Of a DNA stretch of 64,000 nt, positions 21,557-30,310 are shown one piece after another. The position numbers were made by a program, and so were the translations under genes. Under the pieces are notes generated by a model. The model made no database searches and had not been told where the DNA came from. It was given only the letters and a program-made list of their open reading frames with translations. Source of the stretch: SHWB01 sp050246875 (GTDB taxonomy: Bacteria; Pseudomonadota; Alphaproteobacteria; UBA6615); the NCBI GenBank assembly GCA_050246875.1, contig JBFWVF010000005.1, positions 310,001-374,000 on the forward strand, written 5' to 3'. Position 1 is the stretch's first letter; each line of letters begins with the position of its first letter.

Positions 21557-22588
21557 CTACCCCCACGGCAGGATCGGCGCCCGTCCCAGCACGCGGTTCT
21601 GCGCCACGGCGTCGAGCGCCTTCTGGCCCTCGGCGAGCGTGTAGGTGCCCGAGACGACCGGCTTCACCCTGCCCTGCCCCAGCCAGTCGGCGGCCTCGGC
21701 CAGCTCGGCGCGGTTGACGTGGCGCGAGCCGGTGACGGTGAACTCCTGCATGACGAAGCCGACCGGGTCGGGCGCGAAGGCGTTGCCGGGCTGGGCGCCG
21801 ACGAAGACCAGGATGCCGCCGGTGGCGAGCGAGGCGTAGCTCTTCGCCATCGTCGCCTCCATGGCGACGAACTCCATCACTGCCTCGGCGCCCTTGCCGC
21901 CGGTGAAGTCGCGCACGGCTTTCGCGAAGTCGTCCTTCGCGCCGTTGACGACGAGATCGGCGCCGAGCGTCCTGGCCTCCGCCAGCCGCGCGTCGTCGAT
22001 GTCCACCGCGATCACGCGGGCACCACAGTACTTGGCGATCTGCACGCCGTGGATGCCGATGCCGCCGCAGGCGCCAACAATGACCACGTCGTCGCCCGCC
22101 TTCACCCCGGCCCGGCCCTTGATCGCGCGCAGCGGCGTGGCGATGGCGTTGGGAATGGTCGCGGCTTCGACCCAGCCGACATTGTCGGGGATGCGGACAA
22201 GGTTGCGCGCCGGCACCGCTGCGTACTCGGCGCAGCCGCCATCGCTCTGCACCCCGACGTAACCTTTTAGATTACGGCACAGGGTCTCGCGGCCGGCGAT
22301 GCAATAGCGGCAGCTGCCGCAGGTGAGATAGGTGTAGACGGTGACGCGGTCGCCCGCCTTCCAGCCGCTCACGCCGCTGCCCAGCGCGACGATTTCGCCG
22401 GCGATCTCGTGGCCGGGAATCAACGGCAACTTGGCGCCGGGAATGCGCCCGCTGCTGATCGTCACGTCGAGCTGGTCGGGCGCGTTGGCGTGGACCTTCA
22501 GCACCACCTCGCCCGGGCCGGGCGTCGGGTCGGGCACGGTTTCGAGCGCCAGCCTGCCGCCGATCTCGCGCAGCACGAGGGCTTTCAT
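21557..22588 (-). CDS. Zinc-type alcohol dehydrogenase-like MDR protein
   Basis: A 343-residue medium-chain dehydrogenase/reductase. The structural zinc site CGSCRYC plus a fourth Cys is intact, PGHEIAGEI holds the catalytic-domain His-Glu, and GACGGIGIHGVQIAKYCGARVIAVD is the NAD(P)-binding loop. The usual catalytic-zinc Cys (GVCHTD position) reads NAPDQLD, so that ligand is missing. It may therefore be a zinc-independent or altered reductase. It is followed by a repeat and an acyl-CoA dehydrogenase; the pairing suggests acyl or alcohol catabolism, but no pathway is evident. Confidence 0.85.
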   Translation of the reverse strand: MKALVLREIGGRLALETVPDPTPGPGEVVLKVHANAPDQLDVTISSGRIPGAKLPLIPGHEIAGEIVALGSGVSGWKAGDRVTVYTYLTCGSCRYCIAGRETLCRNLKGYVGVQSDGGCAEYAAVPARNLVRIPDNVGWVEAATIPNAIATPLRAIKGRAGVKAGDDVVIVGACGGIGIHGVQIAKYCGARVIAVDIDDARLAEARTLGADLVVNGAKDDFAKAVRDFTGGKGAEAVMEFVAMEATMAKSYASLATGGILVFVGAQPGNAFAPDPVGFVMQEFTVTGSRHVNRAELAEAADWLGQGRVKPVVSGTYTLAEGQKALDAVAQNRVLGRAPILPWG

Positions 22589-22610
22589 GGCGATCCTCCA
22601 TCTCCGATTT

Positions 22611-22783
22611 CCTCTCCCACAGGGAGAGGGCTTTCCGCGTTGGCGAGCGCCAGCGAGCTTACGCGGAAAGGGTGAGGGGTTACGCTCGTCGAGGACTATC
22701 GCCGGCCGCGTAACCCCTCACCCTCGTCGTCTAGGTTCGCTTCGCTCGCCAAGCCGACGAGCCCTCTCCCTTCTGGAGAGGGG
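22611..22783. repeat. Composite CCTCTCCC palindromic repeat
   Basis: It begins with CCTCTCCC-ACA-GGGAGAGG (22611-22629) and ends with a second CCCTCTCC/GGAGAGGG hairpin (about 22763-22783). Inside are inverted segments GGGTGAGGGGTTACG and CGTAACCCCTCACCC. It is the same family as 13769-13879. It fills the gap between the adh start and the acyl-CoA dehydrogenase stop. Confidence 0.75.
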
Positions 22784-22790
22784 TATGACG

Positions 22791-23990
22791 TTACATCCGC
22801 TCCGGCGGCACGCGGCCGATGATCTGGGCCGCCTTCATCAGGTGCAGCTTGTTCATGCCGTCGGTGTGGAAGTAGGCCGAGGCGTCGCGGAAGATGCGCT
22901 CCATCGGGTAGTGCTTCATGAAGCCGTGGCCGCCCATGATCTCCAGGCCGAGCTTCGCGCAGGTGAAGGCCGACTCCGCGGCGAACACCTTGCACAGCAT
23001 CGAGAAGTGCGGCTGGAACGGCTCCTCGTCGGCGCGCAGCGCGGCGCGCCAGATGAAGTTGCGCGTCGCCTCGACCAGCATCGCCTGCTCGCCGATCATC
23101 TGCTGCACCGACTGGTGGCGGATGATGGGCTTGCCGCCCTGCACCCGCTTCTTGGCCCAGTCGAGCGACAGTTCGTGGGCGTGCCGTGCGAGGCCGAGCG
23201 TCATTGCCGCCGTCTCGACATGGCTGCCCTTGGCGAGGTGGGCGATGTACTTGACGCCGGTGCCGACCGGTGAGACGCGGTCGCGGTCGGGGATGCGGCA
23301 GTTCTCGAAGATCAGCGGGCAGTTGACCTCGGTACGCTTTCCGAGCTTGTCGCGGTACGGCCCGAAGCGGAAGCCGGGATGGCCCTTCTCGACGACGAAG
23401 CAGGTCACGCCCTTGTCGATGCCGACCGTGTTGTCGGTGCGGGCGAGGATGAAATAGATCTTCGCCATGCCGGCGTTGGAAATGAAGTCCTTCGTGCCGT
23501 TGAGAACCCAGTCGTCACCGTCGCGTTCCGCCTTGAGTTGCAGGCCGATGCCGGGTCCGTAGGCGAGGCCGAAGGTGTCCGAGCCGTGCTCGGGCTCGGT
23601 GATGCCGATGGCGATGAGGCAATCCGGGTCGTCGGTGAACTTGGGCAGCCAGCGGTTACGCTGCTCGTCGCTCATCGTGTCGGTGATGATGTAGTTGAGC
23701 CGCAGGCACTGGTCGAACACCCCGGCGATGCCGGCGTCGACGGCGCCGAATTCCTCCATCATCAGGCACAGGCTGAGGATGTCGGCTTCCTCGCCGCCGT
23801 ACTTCTTCGGCATCGACAGGGTGCGGAAGCCGAGCGCGCTGCCCTTGCGGACGAGGTCCCAGCTGAAGCCCTTCGACGGTTCGGGCTCGAGGTCCGCCGC
23901 CGTGACCCACGGCGCCACCTCCTCCTGGGCGAACTTGCGCGCGCGGAGCTGCAGCTCTTTCTGCTTCTCGCTCAGTTCGAAACTGACCAT
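22791..23990 (-). CDS. Acyl-CoA dehydrogenase-family flavoprotein
   Basis: A 399-residue protein of family length. The FAD-binding core is visible as CLIAIGITEPEHGSD and DWVLNGTKDFISNAG, followed by KGVTCFVVEKGHPGF and the C-terminal EIMGGHGFMKHYPMERIFRDA. It would oxidise an acyl-CoA to the enoyl-CoA and pass electrons to ETF. ATG 23990 follows a GGGGGA ribosome site. Specific chain length is not readable. It lies downstream of the CocE-like gene but is separated from it by a terminator, so it is probably transcribed on its own. Confidence 0.9.
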   Translation of the reverse strand: MVSFELSEKQKELQLRARKFAQEEVAPWVTAADLEPEPSKGFSWDLVRKGSALGFRTLSMPKKYGGEEADILSLCLMMEEFGAVDAGIAGVFDQCLRLNYIITDTMSDEQRNRWLPKFTDDPDCLIAIGITEPEHGSDTFGLAYGPGIGLQLKAERDGDDWVLNGTKDFISNAGMAKIYFILARTDNTVGIDKGVTCFVVEKGHPGFRFGPYRDKLGKRTEVNCPLIFENCRIPDRDRVSPVGTGVKYIAHLAKGSHVETAAMTLGLARHAHELSLDWAKKRVQGGKPIIRHQSVQQMIGEQAMLVEATRNFIWRAALRADEEPFQPHFSMLCKVFAAESAFTCAKLGLEIMGGHGFMKHYPMERIFRDASAYFHTDGMNKLHLMKAAQIIGRVPPERM

Positions 23991-24100
23991 GACCGGTTTC
24001 CCCCTCCGTCGGCCCACTCTCGCGGCGGCCATTCACCGGCAGATTAGTGATCGTATGATCGCCGAATTCAAGCCGGTCGCATCCGCCTTGTCGCCCGGTG

Positions 24101-24130
24101 AAAAAAGGCCCGGGCGATGCCGGGCCTTTT
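24101..24130 (-). terminator. Rho-independent terminator after the CocE-like hydrolase gene
   Basis: AAAAGGCCCGG (24103-24113) pairs with CCGGGCCTTTT (24120-24130) around a six-base loop. Read on the minus strand the stem is followed by a T-run (complement of 24101-24106). It lies 40 bases after the hydrolase stop and could also act on the other strand. Confidence 0.88.
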
Positions 24131-24171
24131 CGCATGGGGAACACGTGGCAGCGACGCCACATCGCATGGCG

Positions 24172-25965
24172 TCAACGCCGCTTCGCAGCCGTCGTCTTGC
24201 GGGCCGGGATCACCGGCAGCAGCAGGTGCGACGGCCGGCTCGGACCCGTATGGATCGTCACCTTGCCGCCGAACACCGACTTCGGCCGGTCCTTCTCGTC
24301 GGTATGGACGAACAGGCCGCAGCCGTTGAACGGCGGGTAGCCGGGCAGCGCCACGATCGGCGGCGCCTGGTGGTACGCGTAGTCCTTGCCGCGCACCGAC
24401 AGGGCCAGCCGGTAACCTGCGGGAATCACGATGCAGGTCGGCCAGATCTCGACGTCGAGCTCATAGACCCGACCCGGCGTCAGCGGCTGCTTCTCGTCGT
24501 GGGTGTGCCAGGGCTGCCATGGCTTCGACAGCTTCTTGTCGAGCTTGCGGTGCGAGGCGCGCAGCCAGCCCTGGGCGATCGGCGTGTGCGGGTCGATCGT
24601 GCCCTTGAAGACGATCTCCTTCATATCCGGCGAGAACAGCCGGACGACGAGGAACAGGTCGGCGTCCTTCGTCTCCGAGGAGACCCACAGCTTGGCGGCG
24701 AGCGGTCCGGTGACCTCGACGTCCTTGTCGGCCGGCGGCAGGAAGAAGGTCACGCCGTCGCCCATGCCGTCGTAGGTCACCTTGCCGCCCTTGGCGGGAG
24801 CATCGGCCTCCAGCGTCATGTGCGCCGGGTCGAGGTAGGCCTTGGTCCACTTGGTGCGCTTGATCGGCCACTCGTTCTCGGCCCGGTCGACGAACTTCTC
24901 GCCGACATGGCGGATGCGCAGCATCACCGGCGGCTTCTTGTCCCAGCCATTCTTCTCGCCCTTGAGAAAATGGCCGAAGAACTGCTTCTGCAGCTTCATG
25001 CCGTAGGGCGTGTAGAACTCGGTCCAGTGCTCGAGGCCATGGCCTTCCAGCCATTTCTGCTTCGAGGCGGCGTGCAGGAAGCCCATGTAGTTGCCGCGCG
25101 GATGCAGCCCCTGCCCGCCCCAGCTCGCCGCCGACAGGAACGGTACCTTCACGTTCTTCCAGTTGGCCGAGCGCGAATGGTGGAACGGCCCGTCGAGCGG
25201 ATGACGCTTGATCTGCTCGCCGAAGTCGGTGCGGTTCTTCGCCAGCTCCGCCGGCGACAGCGTCTCCGGGCCGCCGACCAGCTCGCCGTTGGCGCGGCTC
25301 TTGGGCCCGTTCGTGCCGAGGCCGTGCTGCACCGACTTGACCTGGTTGTCGTACCAGATGCCGAGCCACGGCGTGAGGATGCCGCCGTGATACGTCATGT
25401 CGCGATAGAAGTCCGAGGCGCCTTCCCAGATGCACATGGCGGCGAGATGCTTCGGTTGCAGCCCCGCGACGTGCCACTGGTTGATGGCATAGTAGGAAAT
25501 GCCGGCGAGGCCGACCTTGCCGTTCGACCAGGGCTGCGTGCCGGCCCAGTCGATGCAGGCCGCGTAGTCCTGCGCCTCGCGGAAGGTGAAGCAGTCGATG
25601 ACGCCGGGCGAGCGGCCGGCGCCGCGCGAGTCGACGCGGATCAGGATCCAGCCCTCGGGCACCCACTGCTCGGGATCGTGGACTTCCCAGCTCTGGTGGA
25701 TGTTGGTCGAGCCGGCGACGGCGTCCGGGTGCTCGGCCGAGAACTTGTTCCACACCGCCGCGTAGCCGTCCTGCCAGGCGAGGTCCTTGGCATACGGGCC
25801 GTGGGTCATGATGACCGGGTACTTGCCGTTGTCGTTGGGCCGGTAGACGTTGGCGCGCAGCACCAGCCCGTCGTCCATCGTGATCGGCACGTCCCAGTCG
25901 ATGCGGAAGCCGTGGCGCACCTCGGTGCGCATGATGGGATCGGCCTTCCCCCTGACGACGTTCAT
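24172..25965 (-). CDS. CocE/NonD-family alpha/beta hydrolase
   Basis: A 597-residue hydrolase in two parts: an alpha/beta-hydrolase X-Pro dipeptidyl-peptidase-like domain with nucleophile Ser in VGLAGISYYA and oxyanion-region GPYAKD, and a C-terminal jelly-roll domain (AGYRLALSVRGKDYAYH) typical of CocE. Family members hydrolyse esters or N-terminal dipeptides; cocaine esterase is the namesake. ASWGGQGLHPRGN matches a common environmental subfamily of unknown substrate. ATG 25965 follows GGGAGG. No signal peptide, so probably cytoplasmic. Confidence 0.88.
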   Translation of the reverse strand: MNVVRGKADPIMRTEVRHGFRIDWDVPITMDDGLVLRANVYRPNDNGKYPVIMTHGPYAKDLAWQDGYAAVWNKFSAEHPDAVAGSTNIHQSWEVHDPEQWVPEGWILIRVDSRGAGRSPGVIDCFTFREAQDYAACIDWAGTQPWSNGKVGLAGISYYAINQWHVAGLQPKHLAAMCIWEGASDFYRDMTYHGGILTPWLGIWYDNQVKSVQHGLGTNGPKSRANGELVGGPETLSPAELAKNRTDFGEQIKRHPLDGPFHHSRSANWKNVKVPFLSAASWGGQGLHPRGNYMGFLHAASKQKWLEGHGLEHWTEFYTPYGMKLQKQFFGHFLKGEKNGWDKKPPVMLRIRHVGEKFVDRAENEWPIKRTKWTKAYLDPAHMTLEADAPAKGGKVTYDGMGDGVTFFLPPADKDVEVTGPLAAKLWVSSETKDADLFLVVRLFSPDMKEIVFKGTIDPHTPIAQGWLRASHRKLDKKLSKPWQPWHTHDEKQPLTPGRVYELDVEIWPTCIVIPAGYRLALSVRGKDYAYHQAPPIVALPGYPPFNGCGLFVHTDEKDRPKSVFGGKVTIHTGPSRPSHLLLPVIPARKTTAAKRR

Positions 25966-26074
25966 GCTGCCCTCCCTGCCGGCGCGCCTTCTGCGGTCGC
26001 GCCTCACAGGTCGCAGCTTAAACCCCGCCCACGTCGCATGCATCTGTCGTGAGCGGGTGATCCCACAGAATGAA

Positions 26075-26102
26075 CGGCGGCGGAGTCGATACTCCGCCGC
26101 CG
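26075..26102 (-). terminator. Perfect 12-bp hairpin after the TRAP binding-protein gene
   Basis: CGGCGGCGGAGT (26075-26086) and ACTCCGCCGCCG (26091-26102) pair perfectly around CGAT. It is about 14 bases beyond the stop of the binding-protein gene. The following T-run on the minus strand is weak (TTCATTC), so it may also protect the 3' end from decay. Confidence 0.7.
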
Positions 26103-26116
26103 CCCGACGTTAATCC

Positions 26117-27208
26117 TTATTCCTTGTCCCAGTTGCGGAAGACCGGCTGCTTGGCGGCGCGCATCTGGTCCATGTAGGCCGTCAGCATCTTGCGGGCGGG
26201 ATAGCCCTTCTTCTCCGCGTCCTCGGCCCATTGCAGGGCGAGCGGCGGCAGGCTCTTCGCCCACTGGCGCATCTCGTCCTTGGTCAGCTCGGCGACGGTG
26301 GTCTTGTAGTCCTTGACGCAGCGCTCCCGGCCCGTCTTGGCGCCATTGAGCACCAGTTCGATGTTGCGGGCGTTGTAGGCCGGCGCGTTGTCCTGCAGGG
26401 CCTGTTTCACTTCAGCCGGCAGTTTCTTCCAGACGTCGCCGTTGACCGTCAGGTTGACGACGGAATTGGCACCGAAGCCCACCACGAGGACGTGCGGTGC
26501 CGGCTCGCACAGCTTGAAAGAGCCGCCGGCCTGCCACCACGACATGTTGACCTGGTAGATGCCGGTCTGCAGGGAGTTGTAGCCGTCGGCGAGGTTTGTC
26601 TGGACGCCGGCGGCGCCGGTCGGCGTGATCCACGGAATGTTGGCGCCCGCGGCTCCGACCTTCATGCCACGCAGATCGGCCAGGGTCTTGAGCGGCTTGG
26701 TCGAAAACAGGATGTAGTCGTCGACGTTCGACGTGACGATCAGGTTCACCTGATTGAGAGCGGCCCACACCGTGTTGTAGTCGTCGGCATAGTCGCGCTC
26801 CATCTTGCCGAGCACATTGGCGAGGAGGCCGACATCGTTCGTCGTGAACGGCGTGTGGTAGGGCATCGCGTAGAGCGGCACGCGGTCGAAGTGGAACACC
26901 GTGGGCACCGGCGAAATGTCGGCGACACCGCCCTGCACGGCCTCGATCTCGCCGCGCGGCTTCACGACCTGGCCTGAGTGGGCGTTGTTCCAGATGATCT
27001 TGTACTTGCCGGTCTTGGCAAGCTGGGCGTCGACCTTCGGTTCGAAGGTATCGACGACGGCGCCGGTCCAGGTGGCAGCCGGCGGGTAGCCCGACACCAT
27101 GGTCAGGCGGATTTCCTCGGCGGCGCTGACCGGTGCGGCGGTCAAGGCCGCGGCGGCAGCGGCGCTGGCCGCGACCGCCAGTCGCGACCAACGGTTCGAT
27201 GTCGTCAT
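26117..27208 (-). CDS. TRAP transporter periplasmic substrate-binding protein (DctP family)
   Basis: A 363-residue protein with an Ala-rich signal peptide (cleavage near VSAAEE) and a DctP-type binding fold: LTMVSGYPPAATWTGAVVDT, the KPLKTLADLRGMKVGAAG ligand-loop segment, and the GYNSLQTGIYQVNMSWWQAGG region. The first ATG after GGGAGAG is used (27208). The transporter membrane subunits DctQ/DctM are not nearby, so it is an orphan in this window. Probable ligand class is an organic acid, but that is a family default. It diverges from trmFO. Confidence 0.88.
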   Translation of the reverse strand: MTTSNRWSRLAVAASAAAAAALTAAPVSAAEEIRLTMVSGYPPAATWTGAVVDTFEPKVDAQLAKTGKYKIIWNNAHSGQVVKPRGEIEAVQGGVADISPVPTVFHFDRVPLYAMPYHTPFTTNDVGLLANVLGKMERDYADDYNTVWAALNQVNLIVTSNVDDYILFSTKPLKTLADLRGMKVGAAGANIPWITPTGAAGVQTNLADGYNSLQTGIYQVNMSWWQAGGSFKLCEPAPHVLVVGFGANSVVNLTVNGDVWKKLPAEVKQALQDNAPAYNARNIELVLNGAKTGRERCVKDYKTTVAELTKDEMRQWAKSLPPLALQWAEDAEKKGYPARKMLTAYMDQMRAAKQPVFRNWDKE

Positions 27209-27430
27209 GGCATGTCTCTCCCGGGTAACGAAAGTTGCGTCCCGGGGTTGCCCCCCGGTGATCTTGCCATCGTGAAGGCGCGGCGCGCAGCGTGCAAAGG
27301 CTTTGCGACATGGGCAGTGAAATTGTTCCCTGCCCAATTGGGAATTTGCCCAACCCGGCAATGACCGTGTGGCGTGGGCGACAGTCTCGCCGGGCTTGCC
27401 CCGCCCGCGCCCGCCCGCTAGGTGAATGTC

Positions 27431-28810
27431 ATGTCTCCGCCCCTTCCCGTTCACATCGTCGGCGGTGGCCTCGCCGGCAGCGAAGCGGCGTGGCAACTGG
27501 CACGCGCCGGCGTGCCGGTCATCTTGCACGAAATGCGGCCGGCGCGGACCACGCCAGCCCACGCGACCGACGGTCTGGCCGAACTCGTTTGCTCCAATTC
27601 GCTGCGCGGCGCCGACCCGCTGGCCAATGCCGTCGGCCTCCTGCACGAAGAGATGCGGCGGGCCGGCTCGCTTATCCTCGCGGCGGCCGATATGCACAAA
27701 CTGCCGGCCGGCGGCGCGCTGGCTGTCGACCGCCAGGGATTCTCCGGGCACGTCACGGCCGCGCTCGTCGGCAACCCGCTTGTCACCATCGTCCGCGACG
27801 AGGTCGACGGTCTGCCGCCGGCCGACTGGGACAGCGTGATCGTCGCCACCGGGCCGTTGACCTCTCCGGCACTTGCCGAGGCGATCCGCGGACTGACCGG
27901 CGCCGATGCACTGGCGTTTTTCGATGCCATCGCGCCGATCGTCCACGTCGACAGCATCGACATGGACGTGGCGTGGAAGCAGTCGCGCTGGGACAAGGCC
28001 GGTCCGGGCGGCACCGGGGCGGACTACATCAACTGTCCCCTCGACAAGCCGCAGTACGATGCTTTTGTCGCCGCCCTCGTCGCCGCCGACACCGTGCCGT
28101 TCCACGACTGGGAGCGCGACACGCCGTACTTCGAGGGCTGTCTGCCGGTCGAGGTGATGGCGGCGCGCGGCGTCGAGACACTGCGCTTCGGACCGATGAA
28201 GCCGATCGGCCTCGACGATCCGCGTTCGGGCAGACGTCCGTGGGCCGTGGTCCAGCTTCGCCAGGACAACGCGCTTGGCACACTGTGGAACATGGTCGGC
28301 TTCCAGACCAAACTGCGTCACGGCGATCAGGTGCGCGTCTTCCGCACGATCCCCGGCCTGGGCAATGCGGAGTTCGCGCGGCTCGGCGGGTTGCACCGGA
28401 ATACCTTCCTCGACAGTCCGCGCCTGCTCGATGGCGCCCTGAGGCTCAAGGCGATGCCGCGCCTTCGCTTCGCGGGGCAGATCACCGGCGTCGAGGGCTA
28501 TGTCGAAAGCGCGGCGATGGGTCTCGTCGCCGGCCGTCTCGCGGCGGCGGAGCGGCTTGGCGGCTCCGTCCTGCCACCGCCGCCCACGACCGCGATGGGC
28601 GCTCTGGTTGCGCACGTCACGGGCGGTGCGGTTGGCGGAAGCTTCCAGCCGATGAACGTCAACTTCGGCCTGTTTCCGCCGCTTGCGCCGGGGGCGCTCG
28701 CCGGTATCCGGCGTGCCGAGCGCAAGGCCGCGAAGAAGCGCGCCGTTGCCGAAAGGGCGCTGTCCGATCTCGCCGCGTGGCTCGGCGCGCCCACCCTGGC
28801 CGCCGCGTGA
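27431..28810 (+). CDS. trmFO: Methylenetetrahydrofolate-tRNA-(uracil-5-)-methyltransferase
   Basis: A 459-residue folate/FAD-dependent enzyme that makes 5-methyluridine at position 54 of tRNA. The N-terminal FAD motif is VHIVGGGLAGSEAAWQLA. CSNSLRGADPLANAVGLL, TGADYINCPLDKPQYDAF and GCLPVEVMAARGVETLRFGP are family signatures and include the reactive Cys residues. ATG 27431 is chosen over a GTG at 27422 because it places the FAD motif at the usual distance. The methyltransferase gene follows after 13 bases. Confidence 0.97.
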   Translation: MSPPLPVHIVGGGLAGSEAAWQLARAGVPVILHEMRPARTTPAHATDGLAELVCSNSLRGADPLANAVGLLHEEMRRAGSLILAAADMHKLPAGGALAVDRQGFSGHVTAALVGNPLVTIVRDEVDGLPPADWDSVIVATGPLTSPALAEAIRGLTGADALAFFDAIAPIVHVDSIDMDVAWKQSRWDKAGPGGTGADYINCPLDKPQYDAFVAALVAADTVPFHDWERDTPYFEGCLPVEVMAARGVETLRFGPMKPIGLDDPRSGRRPWAVVQLRQDNALGTLWNMVGFQTKLRHGDQVRVFRTIPGLGNAEFARLGGLHRNTFLDSPRLLDGALRLKAMPRLRFAGQITGVEGYVESAAMGLVAGRLAAAERLGGSVLPPPPTTAMGALVAHVTGGAVGGSFQPMNVNFGLFPPLAPGALAGIRRAERKAAKKRAVAERALSDLAAWLGAPTLAAA

Positions 28811-28823
28811 GCTCCGTCGGCCG

Positions 28824-29444
28824 ATGAGCGCGACGACGCAGGAAGATCCGCGTGTTTTCTGGGACGCCCGTTATGTCGGGGGAGACTACGTCTTCGGTCT
28901 CGAACCGAACCGCTGGCTGGCGGCGCATGAATATCTTCTGCGGCCGCGCATGCGCGCCTTTCTGCCCGGCGACGGCGAAGGTCGCAACGGCGTCTGGCTG
29001 GCCGAGCGTGGCCTCGTCGTCACGACGGTCGACGCTTCGCCCGTTGGCGTCGACAAGGCCCGGCGGCTGGCGGCGTCGCGAGGCGTGAGGCTGGACGCCC
29101 ATGTCGCCGACCTGCGCGACTGGAAGTATCCGGCGGCGGCCTACGAGCTGGTCGTGCTGGCCTTCGTGCATGTCGAGGTCGGCGAGCGCGCCGGCCTGCA
29201 CGCCGAGATCGCCGCGACCCTGCGGCCAGGCGGTCACCTGCTGCTGGAGGGCTTCACCCCGGCGCATCTCGGCCGCAAGGGCGGGCCGAAGACCGCCGAC
29301 AGGATGTTTACCGCCGCGACCCTCGCCGACGATTTTTCCGGCCTCGACATCCTTCACCTGGAGGAATGCGAGGTCGAACTTCCGGCCGCCGAGCGCCATG
29401 GCGGCTTGGCGGCGGTCGTGCGGTTGCTGGCCCGCATGCCCTGA
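28824..29444 (+). CDS. SAM-dependent class I methyltransferase (TehB-like)
   Basis: A 206-residue Rossmann methyltransferase. Motif I is DGEGRNGVWLAERG, with an acidic ribose-binding position in VVTTVDASPVGVDKA and the motif II/post-I region HVADLRDWKYPAAAYELVV. The start DPRVFWDARYVGGDYVFGLEPNRWL is typical of small TehB/thiopurine-methyltransferase-like enzymes. Substrate unknown. It is probably co-transcribed with trmFO and converges with the squalene/phytoene-synthase-like gene 17 bases away. Confidence 0.85.
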   Translation: MSATTQEDPRVFWDARYVGGDYVFGLEPNRWLAAHEYLLRPRMRAFLPGDGEGRNGVWLAERGLVVTTVDASPVGVDKARRLAASRGVRLDAHVADLRDWKYPAAAYELVVLAFVHVEVGERAGLHAEIAATLRPGGHLLLEGFTPAHLGRKGGPKTADRMFTAATLADDFSGLDILHLEECEVELPAAERHGGLAAVVRLLARMP

Positions 29445-29461
29445 CGCGGATCGGCCTGGAC

Positions 29462-30298
29462 TTAGCGACCCGACAGCATCGCCCACCAGAGTCGCAGCGC
29501 CGTCGACGGCACGCGCGCCGGCATGTGCCAGGGATCGCCGCCCGCGCGCAACAGACGCCGGACATGCATGTCGGCGAGGGTCGCGAACAGCAAGGCGGGC
29601 CGGGCGGTGCGCGGCAGGTCGCGGCGGGCGGCGCGCGCCGCCGCCCCCTCTTCCCGGGCGAGCCCGACGATCTCCGCGACCAGTGGCGCGACGGCCGCCG
29701 CGGACCGGCCCGCGAGGACGTCATCCGTGCGAATGCCGAGGGCGGCGAGGCGGTCGGCCGGCAGGCCGACGCGGTTCTGCCGGGCGAGGTGCGGCAGCGC
29801 GCGGAGTTGCCCGACCAGCGCATATGCCGTCCCGGCGGCCGTCGTCGCCGCGTGCGTCCTGCTGTCCGGCGCGCCGATGGCGGCGGCGAGCAGCGCCGCG
29901 AAGGCACCGCCCGTGGCCGCGGCGTGGCTCCGGTAGGCGGCCATGTCGGGATACGGCACGTCGTCGAGGTCGCGCTCGCGGGCGTCGATCAGCGCCAGCA
30001 GGCCGGCGGCGGCGACAAGCCCCTCGCGCACGGGCGCCGTCAGCGCGGTCAGCACGGGATGCGCGCGCACGTCACCCTCGGCCAGCCCGGCGATGCCCTC
30101 GCGCCACCATTGCAGGCGGATGGCGCCGAGCATCGGTTCGCTCACCGTCTCGCGCGCCCGCGCCAGCTCGTTGTTGAAGGCGGCCAGGGCAAAGGCCAGC
30201 TCGCGCCGGGCGGCCGGCACGAACAGGCAGACGAGAAAGCGATCGCGGTCGTGCTGACGGACTTCGCGCGCGCACCACGATAGTCGTTCGCTGGTCAT
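29462..30298 (-). CDS. Squalene/phytoene-synthase-fold protein, NDUFAF6-like
   Basis: A 278-residue all-helical protein. The segment FNNELARARETVSEPMLGAIRLQWWRE (41-67) is diagnostic of the NDUFAF6 branch, in which the first Asp-rich catalytic motif of isoprenoid synthases is replaced (here FNNELAR, residues 41-47). The human homologue is a complex I assembly factor. Enzymatic prenyl-transfer activity is therefore doubtful. It is the last gene of the yajC-secDF-Mth938 run and follows another member of the fold by 12 bases. ATG 30298 is preferred to the adjacent GTG at 30301. Confidence 0.82.
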   Translation of the reverse strand: MTSERLSWCAREVRQHDRDRFLVCLFVPAARRELAFALAAFNNELARARETVSEPMLGAIRLQWWREGIAGLAEGDVRAHPVLTALTAPVREGLVAAAGLLALIDARERDLDDVPYPDMAAYRSHAAATGGAFAALLAAAIGAPDSRTHAATTAAGTAYALVGQLRALPHLARQNRVGLPADRLAALGIRTDDVLAGRSAAAVAPLVAEIVGLAREEGAAARAARRDLPRTARPALLFATLADMHVRRLLRAGGDPWHMPARVPSTALRLWWAMLSGR

Positions 30299-30310
30299 CA
30301 CCGGTTCCGG

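Noticed and set aside
23695..26052. Plus-strand open frame of 785 codons
   Set aside because: Antisense to the acyl-CoA dehydrogenase and CocE-like genes; spans their intergenic terminator and has no family features.
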